From an uncultured Collinsella sp. (GTDB lineage: Bacteria; Actinomycetota; Coriobacteriia; Coriobacteriales; Coriobacteriaceae): a stretch of DNA of 64,000 bases. A model generated the notes under the pieces. The model did no database searches, had not been told where the DNA came from, and saw nothing but the letters and a program-made list of their open reading frames with translations. Positions 42,270 to 52,700 of the stretch are shown here, one piece after another. The position numbers were made by a program, and so were the translations under genes. Within the stretch, counting starts at the first letter, position 1. Each line of letters begins with the position of its first letter. The stretch spans positions 1-64,000 of the forward strand of contig CABUTO010000003.1 of the NCBI GenBank assembly GCA_902494535.1, read 5' to 3'.

Positions 42270-45200
42270 CCGTCGCCGCCGAGCAGCGCCAGAACATCTT
42301 CGCGGCTAAATAGCGCCGACGAGATGCCGTCGCCGCCGAGCACGCTGTTGACCAGGTCGCGCTTGGACTCCTGCATCTGCATGATGCGCTCCTCGATCGT
42401 GTCCTTGGCGATGAGCTTGTACACAGTCACGGTGTGCTGCTGGCCAATACGATGCGCACGGTCGGTCGCCTGGTCCTGTGCGGCCACGTTCCACCACGGG
42501 TCGTAGTGAATGACCACATCGGCCGCCGTCAGGTTAAGGCCCACGCCGCCCGCCTTGAGCGAGATCAGAAACACCGGCACCTCGCCCGCCTGGAACTGCG
42601 CGACCATCTTGGCGCGACTCTCCTTAGACGAAGCGCCCGTGAGCTTAAGGAAGGCGATGTCCTCCTTGGACAGGCGCTTGCCGATGATATCGAGCATACC
42701 CGTAAACTGGCTGAACAACAGGATGCGATGCCCGCCGTCGAGTGCACCGTGCACGAGTTCCATGCACGTATCGAGCTTGGCGCTCCCCGCCTTGTAATCC
42801 TCGTAGTGTAGACGCGGGTCGCAGCAGATCTGGCGCAGCTTGGTGAGCTCGGCGAGTACCTTGAGCTTGTCCTTCTTAAACTCGGATGTCTCGCGATGCT
42901 GCACCTGCTGGGCGATGCGGTCTTGGTTGGCCAGGTAGAGCTTGCGCTGCTCGCCGGTGAGCTGTGCCATGACGGTGTCTTCGATCTTCTCGGGCAGATC
43001 GGCCACCACGTCTTCCTTAACACGGCGCAGCACAAACGGCGACACGAGCGCCTGCAGGCGAGCGGCGCTATCGCCCTCGGCGTGCTCGACCGGGCTTTCG
43101 AAGCGCTTGGCAAACGACTCGCGCGTGCCAAGCAGGCCCGGCATCAAAAAGTCGAAGATGCTCCAGAGCTCGGACAGGCGGTTTTCGATGGGCGTGCCCG
43201 TCAGGGCAAAGCGCACACCGGCCGGCAGGCGCTTGGCGGCGCGCGCTACCTGCGTGAGCGGGTTTTTAATGTACTGGGCCTCGTCGAGCACAACGCGGGC
43301 AAAGTCCTGCTCGGCATACTCGTCGATATCGCGGCGCATGAGGTCATATGACGTCACGACCACGTTATGCTCGGGCACGCCGGCTATCTGCACGCGGCGC
43401 TGCGCCTTGGCACCCACGATGGCGCACACGTCGAGCGAAGGCGCAAAGCGCTCCAGCTCGGCGGTCCAGTTGTACACAAGCGACGCAGGGCACACCACAA
43501 GCGTGGGCTTAGTGTCCCCCGCCTCCACGCGCGCCAGGATATGTGCGATCATCTGCAGCGTTTTGCCCAGGCCCATGTCGTCGGCCAAAATACCGCCGAG
43601 ACCCAGGTGCTCAAGCGAGCCGAGCCACTGGTAGCCATCGACCTGGTAGCCACGTAGCGTGGCCTTGAGAGATGCCGGCACCGTAAAGTCCATCTTGCCG
43701 AGCGTATCCAGGCGCTCGACGGTGCGACGGAATGCAGCATCGCGATCGGCTTCGAGCGCGGGCGTGCGCGCAAGCATGCTGTCGACAAACAGGGTACTCG
43801 ACGCGGGAAGCGACACGCCGTCGAGCAGATCGACGGCATCGACGCCCAGGTCCTCGGCAAGACCAAACGCGGCGCGGGCACCCTCGTCCAAGCGTACGAT
43901 GTCGCCGGACGTCAGACGCGCAAACGTCTGGTGGCGCTTGTACGAGTCCAGATAGATGGCAAGATCTGCCGCCGAAAGACCGCTCGCGCCCAGTTCGACA
44001 TCGAGCAGGTTGCTCTTGACGGTCGCGCGCACCGAAAGCTTGGGCGCAGGGCGCACCGAGATCTGACGCAGGCGGTCACTGAGCATGACCTCGCCCAGCT
44101 CGGACAGGGCAGACAGGCCCTCGGTCAGCAAATGGAACAGGCTCTCGTCATCACGTTCCTCAAACGCCAGACCGCCCTCGTAAAAGTCGAAATACAGGGC
44201 CGCCGTGTCCATAACGCGAAACTCTGCTATCTCGTCGCGCGGCGGCACGCCCGGGCGCTGCTCTTCGAAGGGGCTGCCCGGAGCGCCCAGGCTAAAGAGA
44301 TCTGCCGACCAGTCGCCGTAGGAAACCGTAATCTTGCAGGTCACAAGCCCGTCATCGACACCGATTGCCATGGCAAAGCTCGGCTCGGGCGCCACGGTGT
44401 CGAGCACGGCGGGAGCGGTGAGGTCGGTGTATTCGCGCAGCACGGGCAGTGCCATGCGGCAGAATTCGCCCACCTGCTCGGCGGCGATATGGACCGGCGT
44501 GCGACAGGGCAGCAGACGCGACAGAAACGGTGCGGCATGCTGGGCAAACGCCGCATCGGCGCGGCGCGCGCGGTGCGTGTCGACCAGATAGGCAACGTCG
44601 CCCGAGACAAAGCAGTACATATCGGCGGGCAGACGCAGGTCGTAGCTGCCACCGGCCGCCGGCGCGATCTTGGCGGCAAGGAGCGGCGGCTGTTTTGCCG
44701 AGGCCTCGTCCTCCCCCACCGGCGACAACTCAACCGCTACCTCGTAGGAACGATGCGTCGTCGTTCCCCGCGACCAGGCGGGCTCAAAGGAAATGGTCCG
44801 GCCACGCAGCAAGTCCAGCATGTATACGATGTCATGCTCGGACAGCGGCAGTTGACGCTCGGCGACAAAGCCGCTGCGTGCAAAATCGTACGACGCCGAA
44901 CGCGAACTCGTGATGTCGCTCAGATACACAACCGTTGCCACAACAAGGTCGAGCAGACGCACCGAAACCTCGTCAAAGGCCTCGGGCGTATGGAGGAATG
45001 TGAGCTTCTTGCCGTACGAGAACGTGCCGCCGCGCACGTAGGCGGCGGCCATGCCGTCGATGTCCTTGACCACGTAGGACACCGAGCCGCATCGGATGCG
45101 AAGCTCGAGCGCCCAGCTAAAGCGGTCGGCGAACAGCGGATTGTAGTACGGCACCAGCGAGGGCTCCAACACCGCCTTGGGGGCATCGGGGTCGACAGTG

Positions 45201-45727
45201 CCGGCGAGCTTGCGGCGCATGCCCGCCAACTCATCCATGCGCGCGTCCGAAAGATCGGAGAGCGCCTTCATGAGGCTCGGGCTCGTGGGAACTGGCGCCG
45301 GGAAGGGAAAGTTAGGGTTGACCGCCGGTGCGGCAGACGCAGGACGCGCGGCTTGCTTGGGCGCCGCCGTAAACGTGCGGACCGGCGTGCGCAGCCCCTC
45401 AACAGGCTCAATGCCGCTGGCGTCCAGGTACGCTAGCGCCGTGGCGATGGCGTGCTTGCACATGCCGGGGTAGCGATAGGCAGCGGGGCAATCGCAGTCG
45501 TAGTCGATCACCTCGTGCTCGTCCATGTCGAGCGCCACGTGCGTCTTGTACAGGTCACCGCGCGAGCCGCGCACTGAGCCCTCAACCGTCACGTTCTTGG
45601 AGAAGCGCGAGCCGCTGTCCTCGATCGACAGCACGGCGCCGTTGAGCATGAGCGAGCGGCCCTTCATAAAGGTGCCGCTCAGCGCCGCCTCTTTCCGGAG
45701 CGCCTGCACAAACGTCCCCTGCGCCAT
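42263..45727 (-). CDS. SWIM-domain SNF2/Rad54-like helicase
   Basis: A 1154-aa SWI2/SNF2 ATPase. A SWIM zinc finger lies at C78/C80/C90/H92 (CDCPAAYRYPGMCKH), a long strand-rich middle region follows, and the helicase core occupies about the last 470 residues: Walker A LADDMGLGKTLQ, DEAQ in VVLDEAQYIKN, LTGTPIENRLSELW, FSQFTGMLDI and motif VI DQATDRAHRIGQ. Such proteins translocate on DNA and remodel protein-DNA complexes; bacterial versions often relate to transcription recycling or DNA repair. The ATG at 45727 follows GGAGGAAGTG. It is 38 bp downstream of dnaE and probably cotranscribed. Confidence 0.92.
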   Translation of the reverse strand: MAQGTFVQALRKEAALSGTFMKGRSLMLNGAVLSIEDSGSRFSKNVTVEGSVRGSRGDLYKTHVALDMDEHEVIDYDCDCPAAYRYPGMCKHAIATALAYLDASGIEPVEGLRTPVRTFTAAPKQAARPASAAPAVNPNFPFPAPVPTSPSLMKALSDLSDARMDELAGMRRKLAGTVDPDAPKAVLEPSLVPYYNPLFADRFSWALELRIRCGSVSYVVKDIDGMAAAYVRGGTFSYGKKLTFLHTPEAFDEVSVRLLDLVVATVVYLSDITSSRSASYDFARSGFVAERQLPLSEHDIVYMLDLLRGRTISFEPAWSRGTTTHRSYEVAVELSPVGEDEASAKQPPLLAAKIAPAAGGSYDLRLPADMYCFVSGDVAYLVDTHRARRADAAFAQHAAPFLSRLLPCRTPVHIAAEQVGEFCRMALPVLREYTDLTAPAVLDTVAPEPSFAMAIGVDDGLVTCKITVSYGDWSADLFSLGAPGSPFEEQRPGVPPRDEIAEFRVMDTAALYFDFYEGGLAFEERDDESLFHLLTEGLSALSELGEVMLSDRLRQISVRPAPKLSVRATVKSNLLDVELGASGLSAADLAIYLDSYKRHQTFARLTSGDIVRLDEGARAAFGLAEDLGVDAVDLLDGVSLPASSTLFVDSMLARTPALEADRDAAFRRTVERLDTLGKMDFTVPASLKATLRGYQVDGYQWLGSLEHLGLGGILADDMGLGKTLQMIAHILARVEAGDTKPTLVVCPASLVYNWTAELERFAPSLDVCAIVGAKAQRRVQIAGVPEHNVVVTSYDLMRRDIDEYAEQDFARVVLDEAQYIKNPLTQVARAAKRLPAGVRFALTGTPIENRLSELWSIFDFLMPGLLGTRESFAKRFESPVEHAEGDSAARLQALVSPFVLRRVKEDVVADLPEKIEDTVMAQLTGEQRKLYLANQDRIAQQVQHRETSEFKKDKLKVLAELTKLRQICCDPRLHYEDYKAGSAKLDTCMELVHGALDGGHRILLFSQFTGMLDIIGKRLSKEDIAFLKLTGASSKESRAKMVAQFQAGEVPVFLISLKAGGVGLNLTAADVVIHYDPWWNVAAQDQATDRAHRIGQQHTVTVYKLIAKDTIEERIMQMQESKRDLVNSVLGGDGISSALFSREDVLALLGGDGR

Positions 45728-45765
45728 CACTTCCTCCAATCTCGCGCGGACCAGCAACGCCGTCC

Positions 45766-48700
45766 CTAGATAACCGTCACGCGGCCCTGGTTACCCACGA
45801 TGGCCTTGGCCTCGGCCAGCAGCGGAATCGAGCGCGCGTTGACCTTGGCAGGTACCTCGGCGCGCAGCACGCGCCCGTCTACCTGCTCGATAAAGATCTC
45901 CACGCGGTCGCCGCCCGGGTTAGCGGTGAGCACCGTGGCCAGGCGCGCCATATTGCCCTGGCTAAAGCGGCTGTTGGGCACCATGACCTCAAACACCTTG
46001 GGCTTGTTGTTCTCCTCGTTGAGCTCCAGCGGCACGATCTCCTGCGCGATAATCTGGTCGCCGCGGTCCGAGCGCTCGAGCTTGCCCTTAATGCGCACAA
46101 AGGCGTCGGACAGCTGCGCGCCGGTCTCGGGATCGACCTCGCCGTACAGGTACCCCTCGGCCTCTTTATAGGTCTTGGGGAACACGACGACGGTGGCCTC
46201 GCCTTCCATGTCCTCGAGCTGCACGATGCCCATGGGGTCGCCGTTTTTGGTAACGCGCTTGGACACGCTCGAGACCATGCCGGCCCACCACAGCGCCTTG
46301 CCCTCGGGAATCTCCTGGTTGATGGTGCCGCCCGTAGGATTCTGAACTTCGTAGCCGGTGTCGATCTGCGAGAACGAAAAGTCGCGCGCTTTGCTGAGCG
46401 CATACTCAAACGGGCGCAGCGGATGGTCCGAGACATAGATGCCCAGAACCTCCTTCTCCTGGCTCAGCTTGAGGTGGCGGTCCCATTCCTGGCCGTCCGG
46501 ATCGGGCACGCTGACCTCGAAACCCGAGCCCTCAACATCACCAAACATGTCGAAGAACGAGGTCTGGCCGCTCGCGCGGTCCTTCTGGCGCTTTATCGCG
46601 GCGTCGATGATGTTCTCGGGGTTGTTCTTGTCCACAAAGTGCATCATCTGGCGGCGCGGATAGCCCGTGGAGTCGAAGGCACCTGCCTTGATGAGCGATT
46701 CGATCACGCGGCGGTTGGCCTGGCTCGAGTCCACGCGCTCAACAAAGTCGTGCAGCGTCTTAAACGGACCGCCTGCCTCGCGCTCAGCGATAATCGCCTG
46801 CGCCACGCCGGTGCCCACGCCTCGAATACCGGCCAGACCAAAGCGCACGCCTTCCTTGGTAGCCGTGAACTCGGTGCCGGACTCGTTGACATCTGGCGAA
46901 AGCACGGGGATGCCGTCGTGACGGCATGCCGAGACGTAGTGCACGATCTTGTCGGTCTTGCCCGTGTAGGACGTCAGAACGGCCGCCATGTACTCGTGCG
47001 GATAGTGCGCCTTGAGCCATGCCGTCTGCATAACCAGGATGGCGTAGCCGGCGGAGTGCGACTTGTTGAAGGCGTAGGACGCGAACTCGAGAACATCGTC
47101 CCAAATCTTCTGGGCGACCTCGCGCGTGTAGTTGTTCTTGATAGCGCCGTTCATCCAGTGGTCGTAGGTGGTCTCGTCCGAGCCATCCTCCCAGTGGAGC
47201 ACCGTCGACGTGAGCAGCTTAATCTTTTTCTTAGCCACGGGCTTACGGATACGCGAGTCCGATTCGCCCTTGGAGAAGCCGCACATCTCGACGGAGATGA
47301 GCATAACCTGCTCCTGGTAGACCATGGTGCCGTAGGTTTCACCCAGGATGTCGTCCAGACGGTCGTCGTAGGAGACGGCCGGCTCCTTGCCGTTCATACG
47401 GTTGATGTAGGACGAGACCATGCCGGCGCCCAGCGGGCCCGGGCGGTACAGGGCGATCAATGCCACGACGTGCTTGTACTCTGTGGGCTTCATGTTCTTG
47501 ATCGTGGCCGTCATGCCGGCGGACTCGACCTGGAAGACGCCGGCGGTGTGACCGGAGCCCATGAGCTTAAAGATTTCGGGATCGTCAAAGGGGATCTCTT
47601 CCTCTTTGATGTCGATGCCGAAGTTCTTTTTGATGTTTGCCTTGGCCTTGGAGATAACCGTCAGCGTGCGCAGGCCCAAGAAGTCCATCTTGAGCAAGCC
47701 CATGTCGGCAACGGTATGGCCCTCGTACTGGGTAATCTCGACGCCGCCCTTGGTGTCGAGCTTGGTGGGCACGTGTTCGTTGACGGGGTCACGGCAGATC
47801 AGAACGGCGCACGCGTGCACGCCCTCGCCACGGGTGAGGCCCTCGATCGAGAGCGCCGTGTCGATGATGCGGCGAGCGTCGTCGTCCTTTTTATAGGCCT
47901 CGGCAAAATCGGGGTTAAACAGATCTTCTTTGCCGGGTTGTTTGTCGAGCACCTGCTTGAGCTTGACCTTGGGGTCGCTCGAGACCATCTTGGACAGGCG
48001 CTGGCCCATGTAGACCGGGTAGTCCAGGACGCGCGCGGCATCATTGATGGCCTGCTTGGCCTTGATGGTCGAGTAGGTGATGACGTGGGTGACCTTCTCG
48101 GGGCCGTAGAGCTGGCGAACGTGCTCCACGACCTCGAGGCGCCGCTCATCGTCGAAGTCCATATCGATATCGGGCATCTCGGTACGCTGCGGGGAGAGGA
48201 ACCTCTCAAACATCAGGCCGTTCTCGAGCGGGTCGAACGCGGTGATGTTCATGGCGTAGGCGACGATAGCGCCGGCGGCAGAACCACGGCCGGGGCCGAC
48301 GCCGATGCCGTTGTCCTTGGCCCATTGCACGTACTCGGCAACGATGAGGAAGTAGGCGGCAAAGCCCTTGTCGCAGATGACCTTGTATTCGTACTCAAAG
48401 CGCTCTTTGATGTTGACTCCGCCGATCTCGCGCGTGGCCCAGTCGTCACCGTAGTGCTGGCGCAGGCCCTTCTCGCACTCGCGGCGGAACTGGCTCTCGT
48501 GCGTCTCGCCGGGATCGAGCAACGGGAAGCGCGGCAGGATGATGGAGTCCCAGTCCAGCTCCACGTAGCACTTGTCGGCAATCTCGAGCGTGTTGTCGCA
48601 GGCCTCGGGGCAATACGGGAACATCGCCCGCATCTCCTCCTCGGTCTTCATGTAAAACTCCGAGCCGGTCATACGCATGCGGTTGGGGTCGTCGACCTTG

Positions 48701-49569
48701 GCGTTCATACCGATGCACATGATGACGTCCTGCACGGGGGCGTCCTCGCGGCGCAGGTAATGGAAGTCGTTGGTGGCGATGACCTTGACACCCACCTGCT
48801 TGGCGATATCGATGAGCGTGCGGTCCATCTGCTCGTCGGTCAGGCCGTTATCGGTGGTAATGCCGTGTTCCTGAATCTCGATATAAAAGTCGCCGGGGTC
48901 GAAGGTATCGCGGAAGGTCTCGGCCCATTTAATGGCGCCTTCCATGTCACCGCGGTCGATGTACTTGGGAATAATGCCCGCGATACAGGCGCTGGTGCAG
49001 ATCATGCCCTTGGCGTGGCGGCGCAGGTTGTCGAGCGTCACACGGGGCTTGTAGTAAAAGCCCTGTACGGCGGCCTCGGAGACCGTCTGCATCAGGTTGA
49101 CGTAGCCCTCCTGGTCCTTGGCCAGAAGGATCATGTGGTAGAGCTCGGGCTTATGGTCGCGGGCGAGCGTCTCGTCCGGCGTAAAGTAGACCTCGCACCC
49201 AAAGATGGGCTTGATGACCAGGGGCGGCTTGAGCTCGTCGATGTTGCCCTTCTCGTCCCACATGGCCATGTCCTTCACATACTGGGCATGCTCGCGGGGG
49301 TTTTCCTCGGGATCGGGCTCCACCAGCTCGTCGCGGCGGTCCTTTTCTAAGAAGGCCTTGTCGTGACTCCAGGTTTTGTACTCGGGCGTGTTGTGGTTGA
49401 CGGCGTCGCAGGCCAGCGCCAGGTCGGGCACGCCGTACATGTAGCCATGGTCGGTAATGGCGACGGCGGGCATGCCCAGCTCAACGGCGCGGTTGACCAT
49501 ATCCTGGATACGGGTTGCGCCGTCGAGCATGGAGAAAACAGTGTGATTGTGCAGATGGACGAATGCCAT
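45766..49569 (-). CDS. dnaE: DNA polymerase III subunit alpha
   Basis: The replicative polymerase alpha subunit, 1267 aa. The PHP domain starts at once (FVHLHNHTVFSMLDGATR), the palm carries the metal-binding aspartates in MPDIDMDFDDERR, the finger region includes GPGRGSAAGAIVAYA, and HhH and OB domains lie near the end (DPMGIVQLEDMEGEATVVVF). No intein is seen. The region usually written GGADLLRRAMGKK reads GESDSRIRKPVAKKK, followed by about 20 extra residues before FASYAFNKSHSAGYA, a lineage-specific variation. The ATG at 49569 follows CGGAGCTCATCAC. Confidence 0.96.
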   Translation of the reverse strand: MAFVHLHNHTVFSMLDGATRIQDMVNRAVELGMPAVAITDHGYMYGVPDLALACDAVNHNTPEYKTWSHDKAFLEKDRRDELVEPDPEENPREHAQYVKDMAMWDEKGNIDELKPPLVIKPIFGCEVYFTPDETLARDHKPELYHMILLAKDQEGYVNLMQTVSEAAVQGFYYKPRVTLDNLRRHAKGMICTSACIAGIIPKYIDRGDMEGAIKWAETFRDTFDPGDFYIEIQEHGITTDNGLTDEQMDRTLIDIAKQVGVKVIATNDFHYLRREDAPVQDVIMCIGMNAKVDDPNRMRMTGSEFYMKTEEEMRAMFPYCPEACDNTLEIADKCYVELDWDSIILPRFPLLDPGETHESQFRRECEKGLRQHYGDDWATREIGGVNIKERFEYEYKVICDKGFAAYFLIVAEYVQWAKDNGIGVGPGRGSAAGAIVAYAMNITAFDPLENGLMFERFLSPQRTEMPDIDMDFDDERRLEVVEHVRQLYGPEKVTHVITYSTIKAKQAINDAARVLDYPVYMGQRLSKMVSSDPKVKLKQVLDKQPGKEDLFNPDFAEAYKKDDDARRIIDTALSIEGLTRGEGVHACAVLICRDPVNEHVPTKLDTKGGVEITQYEGHTVADMGLLKMDFLGLRTLTVISKAKANIKKNFGIDIKEEEIPFDDPEIFKLMGSGHTAGVFQVESAGMTATIKNMKPTEYKHVVALIALYRPGPLGAGMVSSYINRMNGKEPAVSYDDRLDDILGETYGTMVYQEQVMLISVEMCGFSKGESDSRIRKPVAKKKIKLLTSTVLHWEDGSDETTYDHWMNGAIKNNYTREVAQKIWDDVLEFASYAFNKSHSAGYAILVMQTAWLKAHYPHEYMAAVLTSYTGKTDKIVHYVSACRHDGIPVLSPDVNESGTEFTATKEGVRFGLAGIRGVGTGVAQAIIAEREAGGPFKTLHDFVERVDSSQANRRVIESLIKAGAFDSTGYPRRQMMHFVDKNNPENIIDAAIKRQKDRASGQTSFFDMFGDVEGSGFEVSVPDPDGQEWDRHLKLSQEKEVLGIYVSDHPLRPFEYALSKARDFSFSQIDTGYEVQNPTGGTINQEIPEGKALWWAGMVSSVSKRVTKNGDPMGIVQLEDMEGEATVVVFPKTYKEAEGYLYGEVDPETGAQLSDAFVRIKGKLERSDRGDQIIAQEIVPLELNEENNKPKVFEVMVPNSRFSQGNMARLATVLTANPGGDRVEIFIEQVDGRVLRAEVPAKVNARSIPLLAEAKAIVGNQGRVTVI

Positions 49570-49668
49570 GTGATGAGCTCCGATGCGGGTTCGTGTTCTG
49601 ACTGAACGATTTTACCCCACGGCACGGACAGCACCCGAACCTAGCCAAACCCACACGGCTCCTCTTGC

Positions 49669-49733
49669 AGTTGCGGTGAAATAGTTCCCGCTTGGGCCAT
49701 CTGGGCCGCAATACAGGAACTATTCCACCGCAA
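49669..49733. repeat. Palindromic repeat, family 1 copy b
   Basis: AGTTGCGGTGAAATAGTTCC at 49669-49688 and GGAACTATTCCACCGCAA at 49716-49733 form an 18-bp stem with one G-T position. Arms match copy a at 3128-3193 with one or two changes, and the centre (GGGCC...GGGCC) is also similar. Located between addA and dnaE, right after the addA stop. Confidence 0.8.
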
Positions 49734-49745
49734 GTTATCTGAGGG

Positions 49746-52700
49746 CTAGAGATTGTAGGTGATCACTTGGGGTTCGGCGGGTTCGACGAAGAGAGTCGGA
49801 TCGGCCTGTTCCACGCGGACGAACTTGACGGTCACGGCCTCAAAGTCCGCCTTGTGCAACACGTCGGCGTAGACGCGCGCCTGCAGGGCGTGCTTCTCCT
49901 GCAGCTGTTCTGGCGTCTCGTCCGGTGTGCCGCCCGTCTTGTAGTCGATTACCAGCGCGCGTGACGAATCCGCCGGGTTCGTCGCCAAAGCGTCGATGGC
50001 GCCTTCGGCATATGCACCGTAGCGGGCGATGTCCTCGTCCTCGCAGCCCAGCGAAAAGAACGGCACCTCGGCGCGAACGCACGGCCACGCGAGCAGGTCG
50101 GCACGAACAGCCGACTTGAGCCAGCGGTCCAGGGCAACGTCAAAGCGTTCGCGCTGCTCCGGCGTCAGGCACCACAGGCGCGCCAGCGCATCGGCACGCG
50201 CGGCGGGCAGCGCATCGGCACCCATCTCGATGAGCCACTGGCAGGCGGCATGGAACGCCGAGCCCAGCGCCATGGGGTTGCCGGCGGGCTCAACGGCGGC
50301 CACGTCTGCATCCGTCATCTCGGAACCATCCGACTCCGCATCATCGCCAGCCTCGTCCATGGGCACGCGTGCCTCGGCGGCACGGTCCTCGGACTCGGCA
50401 TGCAGCGCCGCGGCAATTGACGAGTAGCTGTACGAATCGCGCGCCGGATACGGGCAGATGCCCATTCGCACGCCCACCGCCTGGGGATACACGAGCTCAA
50501 ACGCATCGGGCTCAGGGTCGGCAGGACCGGGAACGGCGGCGCGGGCATCTGCACCGGCGCCCTCCGGCTCCGCATCGCCGCGGACAAGCCTGCCCTCGGC
50601 ATCCAGCGAAGCGTTGGCCTCAAACGCCTGCTCGCCAAAGGTAAAGTCCGCGAGCGAAATGAGCTCGTAGTCGCCCGGCTTGGAGTTGTCGAACGTCAAA
50701 CGATCACTATCGAGCTGTGGCATGTCCAGAGCGTCGGTCGGCAAAATGCGGCGCAGCACGTCGTAGGTCAGATCGGTCTCGACGTCGAAGGTCGGCGCCG
50801 TCACCTTGCCACGGCTCACGCCGGCATCCATCGCCAAGATCACCAGCTCGCGCGCACGCGTCATGGCGACATAGAGCAAACGAGCCCGCTCTTCGAGCGA
50901 AAGCTGCAGGTCGTCGTTGCGCAGGCGAGCAAATGCCTCGGCGGGAGAACCCGTCGCGCAGACGTCCTCCATGAGCTCCGGCGGCAGCCACAGCGACGTG
51001 CCCTTGCCCTTAAACGCATGCTCAAACTGCTTTTTAACGTCGTCGCCCTTCACAAAGGTTCCGTCGGCGAGCTTAACGCCGTCGAAGCGTGCCGGCAGCG
51101 CCACGACCTGCGCTCCGCCCTCGACGCGACCCATCTGTGCCGCACCCGAGGACTTACGCACGCCAAAGCACTCGGCGACCGCCACGACCGGATATTCCAG
51201 ACCCTTGGAGGCGTGCACCGTCATGATGCGTACCGCACCGTCGCCTTCCTCGTTGAGGGCACCCGGGGCTTCCTTGCCCGCCAAGAAGCGATCGAAGGCA
51301 AGCGCGATGGAACGCGGCGAGTTGCCGAACTCGGCCTCCGCCTCGGCCACGGCATCAAGCGCCTTGAGCACGTTGGCGGCAATGGCCTTGCCCTCGGGGC
51401 CGCGCTGCGCCAGACGCACGAACCAGCCCGAAGCGTTGACCACGTCGCGCGCGATCGCCGCGAACGAATCGCGACCCACACGACGAAGCGCATACCGCAG
51501 CACCTCGCGGGCGCGCGTCACGAGCGGCAAGTCTTGCAAACCCGGCACATCGGAATCACTCATGATGCCCACGTCGATATTCCGGCGCGAGGTCTCCCCC
51601 GTCTCGCTATCGAGCTTGGTCGCCAGCGCCAAAAACTCCTGGGCGCCCAGCGCAAACATCGGCGAGGCCAGCAGCGGCATAAGGCCCTGCGCCGTATCGG
51701 CCGGATTGGCGAGCGCGCAAACCAGGGCGCGCACCGTCTGCACCTCGGCTGCTTGGGCAAAGACCGAGCCGCCCGCGATGACGCAGTCGAGCCCCTGGTC
51801 GCGGAAGGCCTGGGCGTAGACGTCGGCGTTGGTCATGCGGCCCAGCAGCAGCACCATGCCGCCCTGGGGCTGGCCGGCATCGGCAAGCGCGCGGAACCGC
51901 TCCGCGATCGCGCGGGCCTTGGCCTGTGTGCGCTCCTGCGTACTGCCGCCGGCAACAAAGAGGGCCTGGCGACGCGAGGCGTCTGCCACCAGCGTGTCCT
52001 TGCGGCCGTCGCTCGCCTCAAGATCCAAAAAGCCCTGCATCAGGCCGCCGTTGTCGCCGTCGAAGACGCGTGCCACGTAACGCAGCACCTCGTCATGGCT
52101 GCGGAAGTTGCGCACGAGCTTGACGAGCTCGCCGGCGGGGGCATCCGTCGTGGCGACCGTCTCGGACGCCGCCGTCGATCCCACTTTGCGCTCCTGGCGA
52201 CGGAACACCTCGACCTCGGCGCCGCGGAAGCGATAGATCGACTGCTGCGCATCGCCCACGGTGCACAGCGCGCGCTCCCCCGCGCCCGTCAGATAACGGA
52301 TCAAATCGACCTGCATCTGGTCGGTATCCTGGAACTCGTCGATCATGACCATCTTAAAGCGTCCCTCATAGGCCGCTCGAATGGCCGGGTAATCGCGCAG
52401 GGCCTCGTAGGCCATGCGCAGCAGGTCGTTATTATCGAGGGCAGACTGGGCAGCCTTCAGCGCGCGATACTCGGCCTCCACGGAACGGGCCAAGCCCACC
52501 AGTGCATCGAGCGCGGGACCACCGCAGGCGAGCACGATATTGATAAACGCATCGGCAGCCTCCGCCTTGAGCAGTTCGACCTGCTCCTTAGGAAATGCCT
52601 TGCTCGCGCGCGGCATGGTGCACGACATCATGAGTCGCGCCGCATCGGCCATGGTCTTGCCGCTCGCCTCGAACGCGTCGATGGCATCGAGCGCCACCTG

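Noticed and set aside
46423..49350. A 975-codon open frame on the plus strand opposite dnaE
   Set aside because: Shadow of GC-rich third positions; the minus strand encodes unmistakable DNA polymerase III alpha. The same applies to long frames opposite addA (51018-53450), the DUF4430 protein (16001-18190) and the MetRS-like gene (5910-8366).
45766..49569. Intein in dnaE
   Set aside because: No splice-junction residues or homing endonuclease motifs; the extra length is spread over small insertions.
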